Notes under the pieces: model-generated
What the model was told of the DNA's origin: nothing
Seen by the model: only the letters and a program-made list of their open reading frames with translations
The model's database searches: none
Translations under genes and position numbers: made by a program
Shown here: positions 45,083-53,400 of the stretch, piece by piece
Position numbering within the stretch: position 1 is the first letter of the stretch
Layout of the letters: the number at the start of each line of letters is the position of its first letter
NCBI RefSeq assembly: GCF_016803395.1
Contig: NZ_JAEVHL010000003.1
Location: 32,048-96,047 of the forward strand
Source: Micromonospora tarensis
GTDB lineage: Bacteria > Actinomycetota > Actinomycetes > Mycobacteriales > Micromonosporaceae
Length of the DNA: 64,000 nt
Reading direction: 5' to 3'

Positions 45083-45086
45083 CCGC

Positions 45087-45105
45087 GCACCCGCTGCTCG
45101 GGTGC
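45087..45105 (+). terminator. Terminator-like hairpin after cebR
   Basis: GCACCCG (45087-45093), loop CTGCT, CGGGTGC (45099-45105), followed by a direct repeat of GGTGCTCGGGTGC. Confidence 0.6.
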
Positions 45106-45188
45106 TCGGGTGCCGCTCCATGATCCTCGCGGTGACCGGCGCGGTTAATGCGTCGCTTCGACAGGCGATCGTCGTTAGCCTCGCCGGC

Positions 45189-45602
45189 ATGCCGGACCCT
45201 GTCGCGCTGCTGCACGTCCCCGCCCTCTCCGACGTCGCCGAGTACGCGTACGCGGCCACCGTCGAGCCGCCCGCCCGGCTGGTCTACACCGCCGGAGCGT
45301 GCCCGCTCGACGCCGAGGGACGCACCGTGGCACCAGGCGACCACGCCGCGCAGGCCCGGCAGGTGATGGCGAACCTGAAGACCGCCCTCGCGGCGGCCGG
45401 CGCCACCCCCACCGACGTGATCAAGACGACCGTCTACGTGGCGTCCTCCCGACAGGCGGACCTGGTAACCGTCTGGGAGGTGGTCCGGGACTTCTTCGGC
45501 GATTACGACCCGCCCAGCACCCTGCTCGGGGTGGCCGTGCTCGGCTATTCCGACCAGCTCGTCGAGGTCGAGGCGGTCGCCGCCGTACGAACGGGGGCCT
45601 GA
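45189..45602 (+). CDS. RidA (YjgF/YER057c) family protein
   Basis: 137-residue RidA-type protein, a trimeric enamine/imine deaminase family. Seen: LVYTAGACPLDAEGRTVAPGDHAAQARQVMANLKTALAAAGATPTDVIKTTVYV. The strictly conserved catalytic Arg of true RidA (before the second half, in family consensus PxRxxV) appears as SSRQADL/STLLGVAVLG, so the residue usually present in that segment is not obvious and it may belong to another subgroup. TAGCCT at 45176-45181 lies 7 nt before the ATG (leaderless). Confidence 0.85.
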   Translation: MPDPVALLHVPALSDVAEYAYAATVEPPARLVYTAGACPLDAEGRTVAPGDHAAQARQVMANLKTALAAAGATPTDVIKTTVYVASSRQADLVTVWEVVRDFFGDYDPPSTLLGVAVLGYSDQLVEVEAVAAVRTGA

Positions 45603-45603
45603 C

Positions 45604-46500
45604 ATGCGGATCCGTGTGGCGCAGCCGGACGACGCCGCGGGCGTGGTGGCCCTGCGGGCGACTGTTCACCCGTACCTGGTGCGTGGGGTCGAGTCGACCC
45701 GAAAGATGATCGCCGAACCGCCACCCGTCGAGGGGTGGACCGCCTTCGTGGCCGAGGTCGACGCACAGGTCGTCGGCTGGGTGTCGGCTCAGCCCGCCCG
45801 TTGGACCTCCACACCGGATTTCGGCGACATCGCAATGCTGCACGTACATTCGGAGCACCGGCTGCGGGGCATCGGCACCGCACTGCTGAGCGCCGCGACC
45901 GGCCACCTCACGGCGCTGGAAATCCGCACGGTACGAACCTGGGTACAGCCGGACGCGCTGCCGTTCGCCCGCCGGCACGGCTACGAGCCCAGCCGGGAGC
46001 TGCGCTACTCGGCGCTCGACCTGGACCCGGCACCCGCGCTGCCCGACCCGCCCCCGGGCGTACGGCTACTCCCGATCGCCGACCTTGATCCGCACCTGCT
46101 GTACACGGCGGACGTGGCCTCGGCCGTCGACGAGCCGGGTGACGTCCCGGTCGACGCGGTCAGCTACGAAAGCTGGCAGTACGACGTCTGGGACAATCTC
46201 GGCCTGGACAAGACGGCCAGCACCGCAGCCGAGGTCGATGGCGAGGTGGCCGCGTTCAGCCTGGTGAAGCGGGACGGTGACCGGATGTGGTCGGACTACA
46301 CCGGCAGCGTCCCGGCGTATCGGGGGCGCGGGCTGGCCCGGCTGGTCAAGGCAACCGCGCTGCACCGGGCCGCCGCCGACGGCGTGCGCGTCGCGTACAC
46401 CTCGAACGACGAGGAGAACGCGCCGATGCTCGCGATCAACGCCAAGCTCGGCTACCGGCCGGTGGCATCCCAGTGGTCCTGCCTGGCCGAGCTGACCTGA
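45604..46500 (+). CDS. Double-domain GNAT N-acetyltransferase
   Basis: 298 residues with two GNAT folds in tandem. The N-half has acetyl-CoA motif A LHVHSEHRLRGIGTALLSAA (about residue 80-100); the C-half has GSVPAYRGRGLARLVKATALHRA (about residue 240). The second domain also has TSNDEENAPMLAINAKLGYRP, the typical motif B. It follows the RidA stop by one base, so the two are cotranscribed. Substrate unknown; a tandem GNAT of this sort may act on aminoglycosides or mycothiol-like amines, but this is not shown. Confidence 0.88.
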   Translation: MRIRVAQPDDAAGVVALRATVHPYLVRGVESTRKMIAEPPPVEGWTAFVAEVDAQVVGWVSAQPARWTSTPDFGDIAMLHVHSEHRLRGIGTALLSAATGHLTALEIRTVRTWVQPDALPFARRHGYEPSRELRYSALDLDPAPALPDPPPGVRLLPIADLDPHLLYTADVASAVDEPGDVPVDAVSYESWQYDVWDNLGLDKTASTAAEVDGEVAAFSLVKRDGDRMWSDYTGSVPAYRGRGLARLVKATALHRAAADGVRVAYTSNDEENAPMLAINAKLGYRPVASQWSCLAELT

Positions 46501-46547
46501 TCAGCAGTCACCCTGATGCGAGGTGCCCTCCACCAGGAGACCGTTCC

Positions 46548-46937
46548 TCACTGGCGATCGGTCCGGCGGGATCGGCGGACCAGGGACAGCCAACCGAGGA
46601 AGCGGGTGTGCATCACGGCGAGATCCGGGCGACCGCCCAGGCCATACATGTCGTCGATGGCCTCTTGGATCGACGAGGCCAGGTAGAACGCCAGAGCAAT
46701 CGAGTGACCGTAAAATTCGGCAATAAGGTCGAGTTGAGCCGGCCCGCAGGGCCAGGGCGCGGCGCAGTTGCGGCACGCGGCCGGAGGAACTGCACACTCG
46801 CCGCGCGGGTTAGGTACAAGACATCGCCCGGCTTGACCTTCCGCGCGGACGCTGGCTCGTTGTTGGGCACGGGCTCCCCCTATTCGCAGATCCAGAGTGA
46901 CCGTGCCGGCCAGTTCTCCGGTTGCGGTCCTGTTCAT
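46548..46937 (-). pseudogene. Fused remnant of two small XRE-neighbourhood genes
   Basis: On this strand two incompatible frames meet. From ATG at 46870 (frame 1): NNEPASARKVKPGDVLYLTRAASVQFLRP, the start of a common actinobacterial hypothetical protein. Immediately after, another frame carries CRNCAAPWPCGPAQLDLIAEFYG to the stop at 46548, which is the body of a different hypothetical (small CxxC-containing protein) often encoded beside XRE/DUF397 genes. The junction near 46780 suggests an internal deletion that joined the 5' end of one gene to the 3' part of the other. Intact homologues were not available to compare; recognition of the two pieces is from memory of the families. Confidence 0.5.
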
Positions 46938-47068
46938 GGAACTCTTCTGCGGAACCGCCTAACCTCGATAGCGAATCGGCCATGGTGGAGCGGCACCGGC
47001 GGGAGGCATAGCCGCTGGTGAGGGTCGGCGAGGAGCTGGGTTGTGATGTTGGGGGAGGGTTGGGGAAC

Positions 47069-47872
47069 GTGAGCATCACGGCGGCGGAGATCCTGCTCGA
47101 CGAGCTGCGGCATGCGCGGACCGCCCGGGGAATGAACCAAGACGAATTCGGCAGGTTCATCAGCTACTCCGGTACTCACGTCAGCGCCGTAGAGACCGGC
47201 ACCCGCCCGCCTACCAGCGATTACGTGGCAGCCATCGATAGGGCCCTGAAGACGGGCGGAATCTTCGCGCGGCTTCTCGAACGGCTCGCCGCACTCGACA
47301 TGGCTCCCGTGTGGTTACGGGAGTGGATCACTTTCGAGGAGCAGGCGAAGGCCCTGAGATGGTACGAGCCGGCCTTCGTGCCGGGGCTTCTACAGACCGA
47401 GACGTATGCACGGGCGACACTTCAGGCCGGTGGGCTGCTCACTGTTGAACAAGTTAGGCGGCGGGTTCAGTCGCGGATGGACCGGCAAGCGGTACTTAAT
47501 CGCGAGGAGCCGCCTCACGTGGTGATCGTGCTCGATGCGGCAGTGCTCCGGCGGACCGTGAACGACGACCGCACGTTGATACGTGAACAGCTCGAAAACC
47601 TCGCGGCCGTCGCCGAGCTGCCGCACGTGCAAATTCATGTCGTGCCGGATGACGCGGGGCTCTACCCTGGCCTTCAAGGCGGGTTCATTCTCGCCACGAT
47701 GCCCGACGACACGGTTGTCGGGCATACCGACTACCAAGTGCGATCGCAAACCGTCAGCGGCGCAGGCGAGATTGCTACGCTCCAAAGGACGTGGGAGGCC
47801 GTACTTCGGGACGCACTCCCCCGCCGACCCTCTCTAGATTTGATCAAGGAAGCGGCGAAAACATGGACATGA
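47069..47872 (+). CDS. XRE-family HTH regulator with DUF5753 ligand domain
   Basis: 267 residues: HTH (LRHARTARGMNQDEFGRFISYSGTHVSAVETGTRPP, about residues 12-50), then a DUF5753 domain (ITFEEQAKALRWYEPAFVPGLLQTETYARATL to VGHTDYQVRSQ). This is the WhiJ-like architecture found in many paralogues in sporulating actinobacteria. The GTG at 47069 is chosen because it begins at the family start; a GGGGAGGG stretch is upstream. It overlaps the downstream DUF397 gene by 10 nt. Such pairs modulate development or antibiotic production in Streptomyces. Confidence 0.9.
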   Translation: MSITAAEILLDELRHARTARGMNQDEFGRFISYSGTHVSAVETGTRPPTSDYVAAIDRALKTGGIFARLLERLAALDMAPVWLREWITFEEQAKALRWYEPAFVPGLLQTETYARATLQAGGLLTVEQVRRRVQSRMDRQAVLNREEPPHVVIVLDAAVLRRTVNDDRTLIREQLENLAAVAELPHVQIHVVPDDAGLYPGLQGGFILATMPDDTVVGHTDYQVRSQTVSGAGEIATLQRTWEAVLRDALPRRPSLDLIKEAAKTWT

Positions 47873-48054
47873 CCGACGCCCGGTGGCACAAGTCGACGAA
47901 GTCCGGGACGAACGGTGGCAACTGTGTCGAGGTCGCCGACAACCTGCCCGGCGTCGTGCTGGTGCGGGACACAAAGGACCGTGACGGCGGAACTCTGACC
48001 TTCGGCCCGGCCGCCTGGCGCGCTTTCGTCGCGGAATTCTCCGAGCGGCCGTAA
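47863..48054 (+). CDS. DUF397 small partner protein
   Basis: 63-residue protein with the DUF397 pattern ARWHKSTKSGTNGGNCVEVADNLPG, VLVRDTKDRDGGTLTFGPAAWRAFV. The ATG at 47863 overlaps the XRE gene and has AAGGAAG at 47847-47853. DUF397 proteins bind or antagonise their adjacent XRE partner, so the pair is treated as one regulatory unit. Confidence 0.92.
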   Translation: MDMTDARWHKSTKSGTNGGNCVEVADNLPGVVLVRDTKDRDGGTLTFGPAAWRAFVAEFSERP

Positions 48055-48077
48055 CCGGCCAAGCCGCGCGATCGACG

Positions 48078-48593
48078 TCAGCCGGCGTCGACGATCCGAC
48101 GGGCGGTGGCGTGGGTGTCGGCGCCGAAGAGCACCAGACGAGCCTCGGTGACGGCCGTGGGCGTGGCCGGGCGCAGCACCGACAGCGCCTGACGGACCGC
48201 GTCGTCGACCGGCCAACCGTAGATGCCGGCGGAGATCAGCGGAAAGGCCAGCGTGGCCGCGCCCAGTTCGTCGGCTACCCGGAGGCTGTTGGCGTAGCAG
48301 TCGCGCAGCAGCGCCGACCGGTCCTCGCTGGCCGACCAGACCGTCCCGACGGTGTGGATCACCCAGCGGGCCGGCAGCTCACCCGCGGTGGTGGCCACCG
48401 CCTGTCCGGTCGGCAGACCCTTGCCGTACCGGGACGCGCGCAGCGCCCGGCACTCGGCCAGGATCGCCGGACCACCGCGTCGGTGGATGGCACCGTCGAC
48501 GCCACCGCCACCGAGTAGCGACGAGTTCGCCGCGTTGACGATGGCGTCCACCCGCTGGGTGGTGATGTCCCCCTCGACCAGGGTGATCTTCAT
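48078..48593 (-). CDS. Macro domain ADP-ribose hydrolase (O-acetyl-ADP-ribose deacetylase type)
   Basis: 171-residue macro domain protein. Seen: LVEGDITTQRVDAIVNAANSSLLGGGGVDGAIHRRGG (ADP-ribose-binding loops), then the second loop LAFPLISAGIYGWPVDDAVR. Fits the YmdB/MacroD-type hydrolases that remove acetyl-ADP-ribose or mono-ADP-ribose. It lies 1 nt after the EI24 gene stop, so probably an operon with it. The DUF397 gene converges on it from the other side. Confidence 0.93.
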   Translation of the reverse strand: MKITLVEGDITTQRVDAIVNAANSSLLGGGGVDGAIHRRGGPAILAECRALRASRYGKGLPTGQAVATTAGELPARWVIHTVGTVWSASEDRSALLRDCYANSLRVADELGAATLAFPLISAGIYGWPVDDAVRQALSVLRPATPTAVTEARLVLFGADTHATARRIVDAG

Positions 48594-48594
48594 G

Positions 48595-49386
48595 TCAGCT
48601 CCGTTCGATCGGCTGGCCGAGCGAACGGCGGGCCAGCAGGGCGGCACCGGCCACCGCGGCCGGCATGACCAGCACGGCCCCCAGCGGGATCAGGAAGCAG
48701 AGGAAGACCGCCACCCCGAAGCCCAGCGCGGCGGGACGGTCGGCCTTGAGGATCGCCCGGCGCTGGGGCAGCCGCATCCCCCGTCGGTAGAACGGCGCGC
48801 CGACCAACTCGACGGCGAGGAACCAGCCACCGACCGCGGCACCGATCACCGGCACCACGGTCTGCCCCACCACCGGGATGAAACCGGCGACGAAGAGGGG
48901 GATGCCGACCAGCGCGGAGAGCGCGACCAGCCGCACCGAATCGGCGAGGCTGCGGCGCAGCGACGACCAGAGGGGCACCTCCACCGCGTTCGGCGTGCCG
49001 CCGTACCGCTGCTCCACCCGCTCGGAGATCTTCTCGTAGAACGGGTCGCCGATGACCAGGGTGACGGCGGTGAAGGTGAGTACGCCGAGCAGGCCGCCGA
49101 GCCCCAGGAACGCCAGCCCGGCGATCACCCGGACCAGGCTGCGGGAGGTTTTCGACCAGTCGTCGGCGAACGGGGTGACCAGCGCGGCGAGGTCGTCCAC
49201 GAAGTACACCAGGGTGGTGAGCGCGGCCAGGAACAGCGCGCCGGAGATCAGCGCCGGCACGACGCCGAGCAGCATCAACCCCGGGCTGCGGAAATAGAGA
49301 CCCAGCCCCCGCAGGAGCAGCCCCGCCCCGGCCAGGAAGCGTCCGACGGCCCCGGTCACCGGGCTGGCGATTCTGCTGACGTCCAC
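48595..49386 (-). CDS. EI24/CysZ-like membrane protein
   Basis: 263-residue integral membrane protein of the EI24 (CysZ) family with long hydrophobic helices (LMLLGVVPALISGALFLAALTTLVYFV; VIAGLAFLGLGGLLGVLTFTAVTLVIGDPFYEKISERVE; LSALVGIPLFVAGFIPVVGQTVVPVIGAAVGGWFLAVEL). The GDPFYE and FYRRG signatures are present. CysZ transports sulfate, but actinobacterial members have no assigned substrate. The GTG at 49386 has TAGGCT at 49395-49400, 8 nt upstream (leaderless). Confidence 0.88.
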   Translation of the reverse strand: MDVSRIASPVTGAVGRFLAGAGLLLRGLGLYFRSPGLMLLGVVPALISGALFLAALTTLVYFVDDLAALVTPFADDWSKTSRSLVRVIAGLAFLGLGGLLGVLTFTAVTLVIGDPFYEKISERVEQRYGGTPNAVEVPLWSSLRRSLADSVRLVALSALVGIPLFVAGFIPVVGQTVVPVIGAAVGGWFLAVELVGAPFYRRGMRLPQRRAILKADRPAALGFGVAVFLCFLIPLGAVLVMPAAVAGAALLARRSLGQPIERS

Positions 49387-49454
49387 GAATGAGCAGCCTA
49401 GCGAGCGATGATCGAACCCGCCCGACGGCGAGCGGTACCGGGCAGGATGGGCGG

Positions 49455-50423
49455 GTGCGCGCGTCCCGGTTGATCTCGCTGTTGTTGCTGTTGCAGGCGC
49501 GTGGGTCGATGACCGCGAGCGAGCTGGCCCGGGAGCTGGAGGTCTCCGAGCGAACCGTCTACCGGGACGTGTTGGCGCTCTCCGCCAGTGGCGTGCCGGT
49601 CTACGCCGATCGGGGTCGGGCCGGCGGCTACCGCCTGCTCGGTGGCTACCGCACCCGGCTGACCGGGCTCACCCGGGACGAGGCGGAGGCGCTCTTCCTC
49701 GCCGGGCTGCCCGGGCCGGCCGGGGACATGGGGCTCGCCGACGCGGTGGCATCCGCCGAGCTGAAGGTGCTCGCCGCGCTGCCCCCGGCGTTGCGGGACG
49801 CGCCGACCCGCACCGGTCAGCGGTTCCACCTGGACGTGCCGGGCTGGTTCCGGGAGACGCCACCGCCGGTCTGGCTCCCCGAGTTGGCGCGCGCGATCTG
49901 GGGCGACCGGGTGGTGCGGGTGGGCTATCGCCGAGGTGACCAGGAGGTGACCCGCCGGGTCGAGCCGTACGGCCTGGTGCTCAAGAGCGGCACCTGGTAT
50001 CTGGTCGGGCGGGTCGGCGACCAGGTCCGCACCTACCGGGTGGACCGGGTGACCACTGTCGAGGTGGGCGACGAGCACTTCGACCGCGACCCGGGCTTCG
50101 ACCTGGCCGGGCACTGGCGTGCGCAGGCCGGGTCGTTCCTCCGGACCATGCTGCGGGCCGAGGTCACCGTCCGGCTGAGCCCCGCCGGCCTGCGCCGGCT
50201 CCGGCACCTGGTCGATGCCCCTTTCGTGTACGACGAGGTGGTGGCCGCCACCGGCGAACCCGACGGGCAGGGCTGGGTGGTGGCCCGGCTGCCCGTCGAG
50301 TCCGTCCCGGTGGCGTACCACCAACTGTTGGGGCTCGGCCCCGAGGTGGAGGTGCTCGATCCAGCCGAGCTGCGGCAGATGTTCGCGGCGGCCGCCGAAC
50401 GTTTCGGCGCGCTCTACCGGTAG
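49455..50423 (+). CDS. WYL-domain transcriptional regulator (YafY/DeoR-like)
   Basis: 322 residues. N-terminal HTH_11 (RLISLLLLLQARGSMTASELARELEVSERTVYRDVLALSASGVPVYADRGRAGGYRL), central WYL sensor domain (VRVGYRRGDQEVTRRVEPYGLVLKSGTWYLVGRV), C-terminal WCX. A CAGGAT hexamer lies 6 nt before the GTG, a weak leaderless -10. It converges with and overlaps the SDR gene by 10 nt. WYL regulators sense nucleic acid or nucleotide ligands; its target is unknown. Confidence 0.9.
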   Translation: MRASRLISLLLLLQARGSMTASELARELEVSERTVYRDVLALSASGVPVYADRGRAGGYRLLGGYRTRLTGLTRDEAEALFLAGLPGPAGDMGLADAVASAELKVLAALPPALRDAPTRTGQRFHLDVPGWFRETPPPVWLPELARAIWGDRVVRVGYRRGDQEVTRRVEPYGLVLKSGTWYLVGRVGDQVRTYRVDRVTTVEVGDEHFDRDPGFDLAGHWRAQAGSFLRTMLRAEVTVRLSPAGLRRLRHLVDAPFVYDEVVAATGEPDGQGWVVARLPVESVPVAYHQLLGLGPEVEVLDPAELRQMFAAAAERFGALYR

Positions 50424-51326
50424 CCGGTGACGTCCGCCGGCTTGCCCGCGTCGACGACCTCGGTGATGTAGCGGAAACCCTCGGGTTGACTGCCGTCGAG
50501 GTCGGTGAACCCGTACACCTTGGACAGCGTGCCGGCGTCGACGGACTGGCCGCTCCACCGGCCCTTGTCGTCGTCGGCGGCGAGCGCGGCCACCGCGCGG
50601 CCGACGAAGGCCGGGGTTTCCGAGATGAGAAAGTTCGGGTCGGTGGCGGCGCCGTCGCGCCAGTTCTCCTCGGTCACGCCGAAGTGCTCCAGCATCGCCT
50701 CGGACCGGATCCAGCCGGGGGTCAGTGCGACGGCCGTACAGCCGTGCGGTTTCAGCTCGTGCGCCTGGCTGAAGGCGAGCCGGTTGACCGAGACCTTCGC
50801 CAGGTCGTAGAAGACCGAGAGCCGGTAGTTCTCGTCGTTGTACGCCTTGGTGCCGTCGCCCATCTCCACCACCAGGCCGCCGGGGTTGCGGATCAGCAGG
50901 GGCAGGGCGAAGTGGCTGGTGATGATGTGCGTGTCGACGGCCAGTCGCAGGGTGCGGAAACCCGGGTCCAGCGGCTGCTCCCAGACCGGCTTGTCCCAGG
51001 TGGTCAGGGGGTCGCCGCCCCAGATGTCGTTGACCAGCACATCGAGGCGGCCCTGCTCGGCGTCGATCCGGGCGACCAGGTCGCGGACCTGGTCGGGCAC
51101 CAGGTGGTCGACCTGGACGGCGATGCCGGTGCCGCCGGCGGCGGTGACCAGTTCGGCGGTCTCCTCGATGGTCTCCGGCCGGTCCATCTCCGAGCGGCGG
51201 CCCGGGTGCTGCGGCCGGTGGCGTACACGGTGGCCCCGGCGCGCCGAGCTGGACCGCGATCTGCCGACCGGCACCCCTCGTGGCCCCGGCGACCAGCGCG
51301 ATCTTTCCGGTTAGCGGTTGCGTCAT
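50414..51326 (-). pseudogene. Short-chain dehydrogenase with two one-base deletions
   Basis: ATG at 51326 opens TGKIALVAGATRGAGRQIAVQLGA (cofactor-binding motif). The frame then shifts twice: GATVYATGRSTRAA in a second frame (shift near 51232-51246) and SEMDRPETIEETAELVTAAGG in a third (shift near 51191-51203), which continues to the stop. Adding one base at each site gives exactly 304 residues of a normal SDR. Other features: VNDIWGGDPLTTWDKP and an unusual active-site segment with YDLAKVSVNRLA. A 24-bp palindrome lies just upstream. Sequence errors or a recently dead gene. Confidence 0.85.
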
Positions 51327-51334
51327 GCCTGCGA

Positions 51335-51358
51335 CGGTGTCAGGTATACCTGACACCG
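51335..51358. promoter_or_regulatory. 24-bp perfect palindrome, probable operator
   Basis: Each half is CGGTGTCAGGTA (or its complement), giving a perfect 24-bp dyad centred at 51346/51347. It lies 9-32 nt before the SDR start on the minus strand and 24 nt past the AlaX stop. The dyad length and GTCAGGTATACCTGAC core are typical of TetR-family operators; the core TATACC may double as a -10. No TetR gene is nearby. Confidence 0.75.
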
Positions 51359-51381
51359 CCGTCCGAATTCGTTTACCCGGT

Positions 51382-52119
51382 CTAATCCACCAGTCGGACG
51401 CGGACCCGGCGGTTGGCCCGGCCCTTGCTCTCGACCTTGACCACCTGCACCTTGCCGATCTGGGCGGTGGAGGCGACGTGGGTGCCGCCGTCGGCCTGCA
51501 CGTCCAGCCCGACGATGTCGACGATCCGGACCTCCTCCTCGTCCGCCGGGATGAGGTTGGACTGGGTACGGATGATGTCCGGCAGGGCCAGCGCCTCGGT
51601 GCGCGGCAGCACCCGGGTGGCGACCGAGCGGTCGGCGGCCACCTCGGCGTTGACCAGCTCCTCGATCCGGGCCTTGAAGTCCGGCGGCACCTCGGGGAGG
51701 TTGAAGTCCATCCGGGCTTCGCCCGGCTCCATGTTTCCGCCGGTGACCAACGCGCCGAAGTCGCGGAACACCACACCGCAGAGCACGTGCAGGCCGGAGT
51801 GGGTGCGCATCAGCCGGGTGCGGCGCTCGTCCTCCACCGCGCCGACGACCTCGGCACCGACCGGCGGCAGCGGGTCGCCCTCGGCGGGGATCAGGTACGG
51901 GTCGTCGCCCTTGCGGGTGCCGACGATCCGGGTCTGTACGCCCTGCCAGAGCAGCACGCCGTGGTCGGGTGGTTGACCCCCGCCGCCCGGGTAGAACGCC
52001 GAACGGTCCAGCACGATGCCCTGCTCCGGGTCGACGTGCAGGACCGTGCAGGTCCACTCGCGCAGGGTCGGGTCGGCTAGGTCCAGCCGGTGCGTCCGGC
52101 CGTGCTGTGTGACGCCCAT
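51382..52119 (-). CDS. Alanyl-tRNA editing protein AlaX
   Basis: 245-residue free-standing editing domain that hydrolyses mischarged Ser- or Gly-tRNA(Ala). Zinc-site motifs: MRTHSGLHVLCG and ADGGTHVAST, as in AlaRS editing domains; the Gly-rich FYPGGGGQPPDHG is the substrate-loop signature. The ATG at 52119 has TAATCT at 52128-52133, 8 nt upstream (leaderless). It is 11 nt downstream of the hydrolase of the hbhA-like operon but with its own -10 element. Confidence 0.93.
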   Translation of the reverse strand: MGVTQHGRTHRLDLADPTLREWTCTVLHVDPEQGIVLDRSAFYPGGGGQPPDHGVLLWQGVQTRIVGTRKGDDPYLIPAEGDPLPPVGAEVVGAVEDERRTRLMRTHSGLHVLCGVVFRDFGALVTGGNMEPGEARMDFNLPEVPPDFKARIEELVNAEVAADRSVATRVLPRTEALALPDIIRTQSNLIPADEEEVRIVDIVGLDVQADGGTHVASTAQIGKVQVVKVESKGRANRRVRVRLVD

Positions 52120-52130
52120 GACAGGGCAGA

Positions 52131-53018
52131 TTACTCGTTCAGGAACCCGGAGACGCGGTCCCGCAGGTCGGCGCGTTCGGACCAGAGCACGCCGGGCCGG
52201 TCGTACACGTGCAGGGTGGCCTGGGGCAGCGCGGCGGCGAGCCGTTCGGCGACCTCGACCGGATGCAGGTCGTCGCCCGCGCAGCCGATCACCAGCGCTG
52301 GCGCGGTGACCGCCGCCAGGTCACCGATCTGACGCAGCGGCAGCTGCCCCGCCAGCGTGGCCAGGCCCTCGGCCAGACCGTCGCGGAGCAGCTGGTCCAG
52401 CCGCTGCCGCAGGTACGCCCAGCCGGCCGGGGTGTTCCGCACCGCCGGGGGCAGCTCCAGCGAGACGACATCGGCGACCAGCGAGGCGTCTCCGCTCTGC
52501 ACCGCCTCCAGGAGGTCCGCGAAGCGTTCCTGGGCGACCGACCCGCGTGCCTCGTCGAGCACCGCGGGCAGGAAGAACACCAGCTTCTCGAAGCGCTCCG
52601 GGCTCTCCGCGAGGAGTCGGCAGAGCGCGCCGGCACCGAGACTCGCGCCGAACGCCCGGCTGGCCCCGGTCAGGTCGGCGATCGCGCGCAGGTCGCGGGC
52701 CAGGTCCAGGTAGTCCCACGCCCCGTCCGGAGCCTCGGAACGGCCATGCCCACGGAACTGGAAGAACACCTTGCGGCCGGTCACCCCGCTGCCGAACGGT
52801 CGGGTGGTGGCGATGCCGTTGCCCAGCCCGTGCGCGAACACCGTGACCGGATCACCGGTGCCGGTGACCAGCCGCTCCAGTCGCACGCCGTGCGGGGTGG
52901 CGACCAGGTCGGTGTCCGGCTCCGGCAGTGCCGGTCGGCCGGTACGCGGCCCACCCGGGCCGGGCCCCCAACTGCGGGGCCCGCTGTCCGGTGGGGGTGG
53001 CCACCGGAAACCTCTCAC
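52131..53018 (-). CDS. Alpha/beta hydrolase
   Basis: 295-residue hydrolase. Nucleophile elbow FGASLGAGALCRLL (SxG type), oxyanion HGLGNG at strand 3, acid region APALVIGCAGDDLHPVE; the His member of the triad is not clear near the end (LHVYDRPGVLWSERADL), so catalysis may be atypical. The GTG start overlaps the DUF2516 stop (GTGA), so it is the fourth gene of the HTH-hbhA-like-DUF2516 operon. The N-terminal 30 residues are Pro/Gly-rich. Confidence 0.85.
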   Translation of the reverse strand: MRGFRWPPPPDSGPRSWGPGPGGPRTGRPALPEPDTDLVATPHGVRLERLVTGTGDPVTVFAHGLGNGIATTRPFGSGVTGRKVFFQFRGHGRSEAPDGAWDYLDLARDLRAIADLTGASRAFGASLGAGALCRLLAESPERFEKLVFFLPAVLDEARGSVAQERFADLLEAVQSGDASLVADVVSLELPPAVRNTPAGWAYLRQRLDQLLRDGLAEGLATLAGQLPLRQIGDLAAVTAPALVIGCAGDDLHPVEVAERLAAALPQATLHVYDRPGVLWSERADLRDRVSGFLNE

Positions 53019-53329
53019 CAGAACCCTTTGCCGTCGCTCAGGTCGCGCAGGCCGACCCGGACGTCGAGCAGGTAGATGAGCGCGGCGGCGATGCCGATCA
53101 GTCCGAAGAGGCTGATCGGGCCGAAGCCGAGCAGGGTCAGCACGAGGCAGACCGCCAGGATGGCGATCCAGCCACCCTTGGGCAGCGTCCCGATGGCGGA
53201 GAAGGCGTCGGAGCGTTGCGTGATGGCGTGCACCAGCGCGACACCCTGGATGATCAGCGCGAAGACGAGCAGGATCAGCTCGATCACGTAGCGGACTTCG
53301 AACGCGAAGATCGGCGCGGCGTTGGCCAT
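53015..53329 (-). CDS. DUF2516 small membrane protein
   Basis: 104 residues with three predicted helices (VRYVIELILLVFALIIQGVALVHAI; GGWIAILAVCLVLTLLGFG; SLFGLIGIAAALIYLLDVRVG). It corresponds to Rv0476, next to hbhA in mycobacteria. The ATG at 53329 has TAAACT at 53337-53342, 7 nt upstream, so it can be leaderless and transcribed separately from the upstream gene. Function unknown. Confidence 0.93.
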   Translation of the reverse strand: MANAAPIFAFEVRYVIELILLVFALIIQGVALVHAITQRSDAFSAIGTLPKGGWIAILAVCLVLTLLGFGPISLFGLIGIAAALIYLLDVRVGLRDLSDGKGFW

Positions 53330-53343
53330 GCCGGCAAGTTTAT

Positions 53344-53392
53344 GTCGACGCCCCCGGCTTCGTCCGACAAGGACGTCGCCGGGGGCGTCGAC
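53344..53392 (-). terminator. Strong two-part hairpin downstream of the hbhA-like gene
   Basis: GTCGACGCCCCCGGC (53344-53358) pairs perfectly with GCCGGGGGCGTCGAC (53378-53392). Inside, CGTCC-GACAA-GGACG pairs again after a TT/TC internal loop. Likely terminator; the DUF2516 promoter starts right beyond it. Confidence 0.9.
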
Positions 53393-53400
53393 ACCGGGTA

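Noticed and set aside
48352..49392. Long open frame on the plus strand opposite the macro domain and EI24 genes
   Set aside because: High G+C removes stop codons in the antisense frames; the product is Arg/Gln/Gly-rich without a domain, and the opposite strand has two well-recognised genes.
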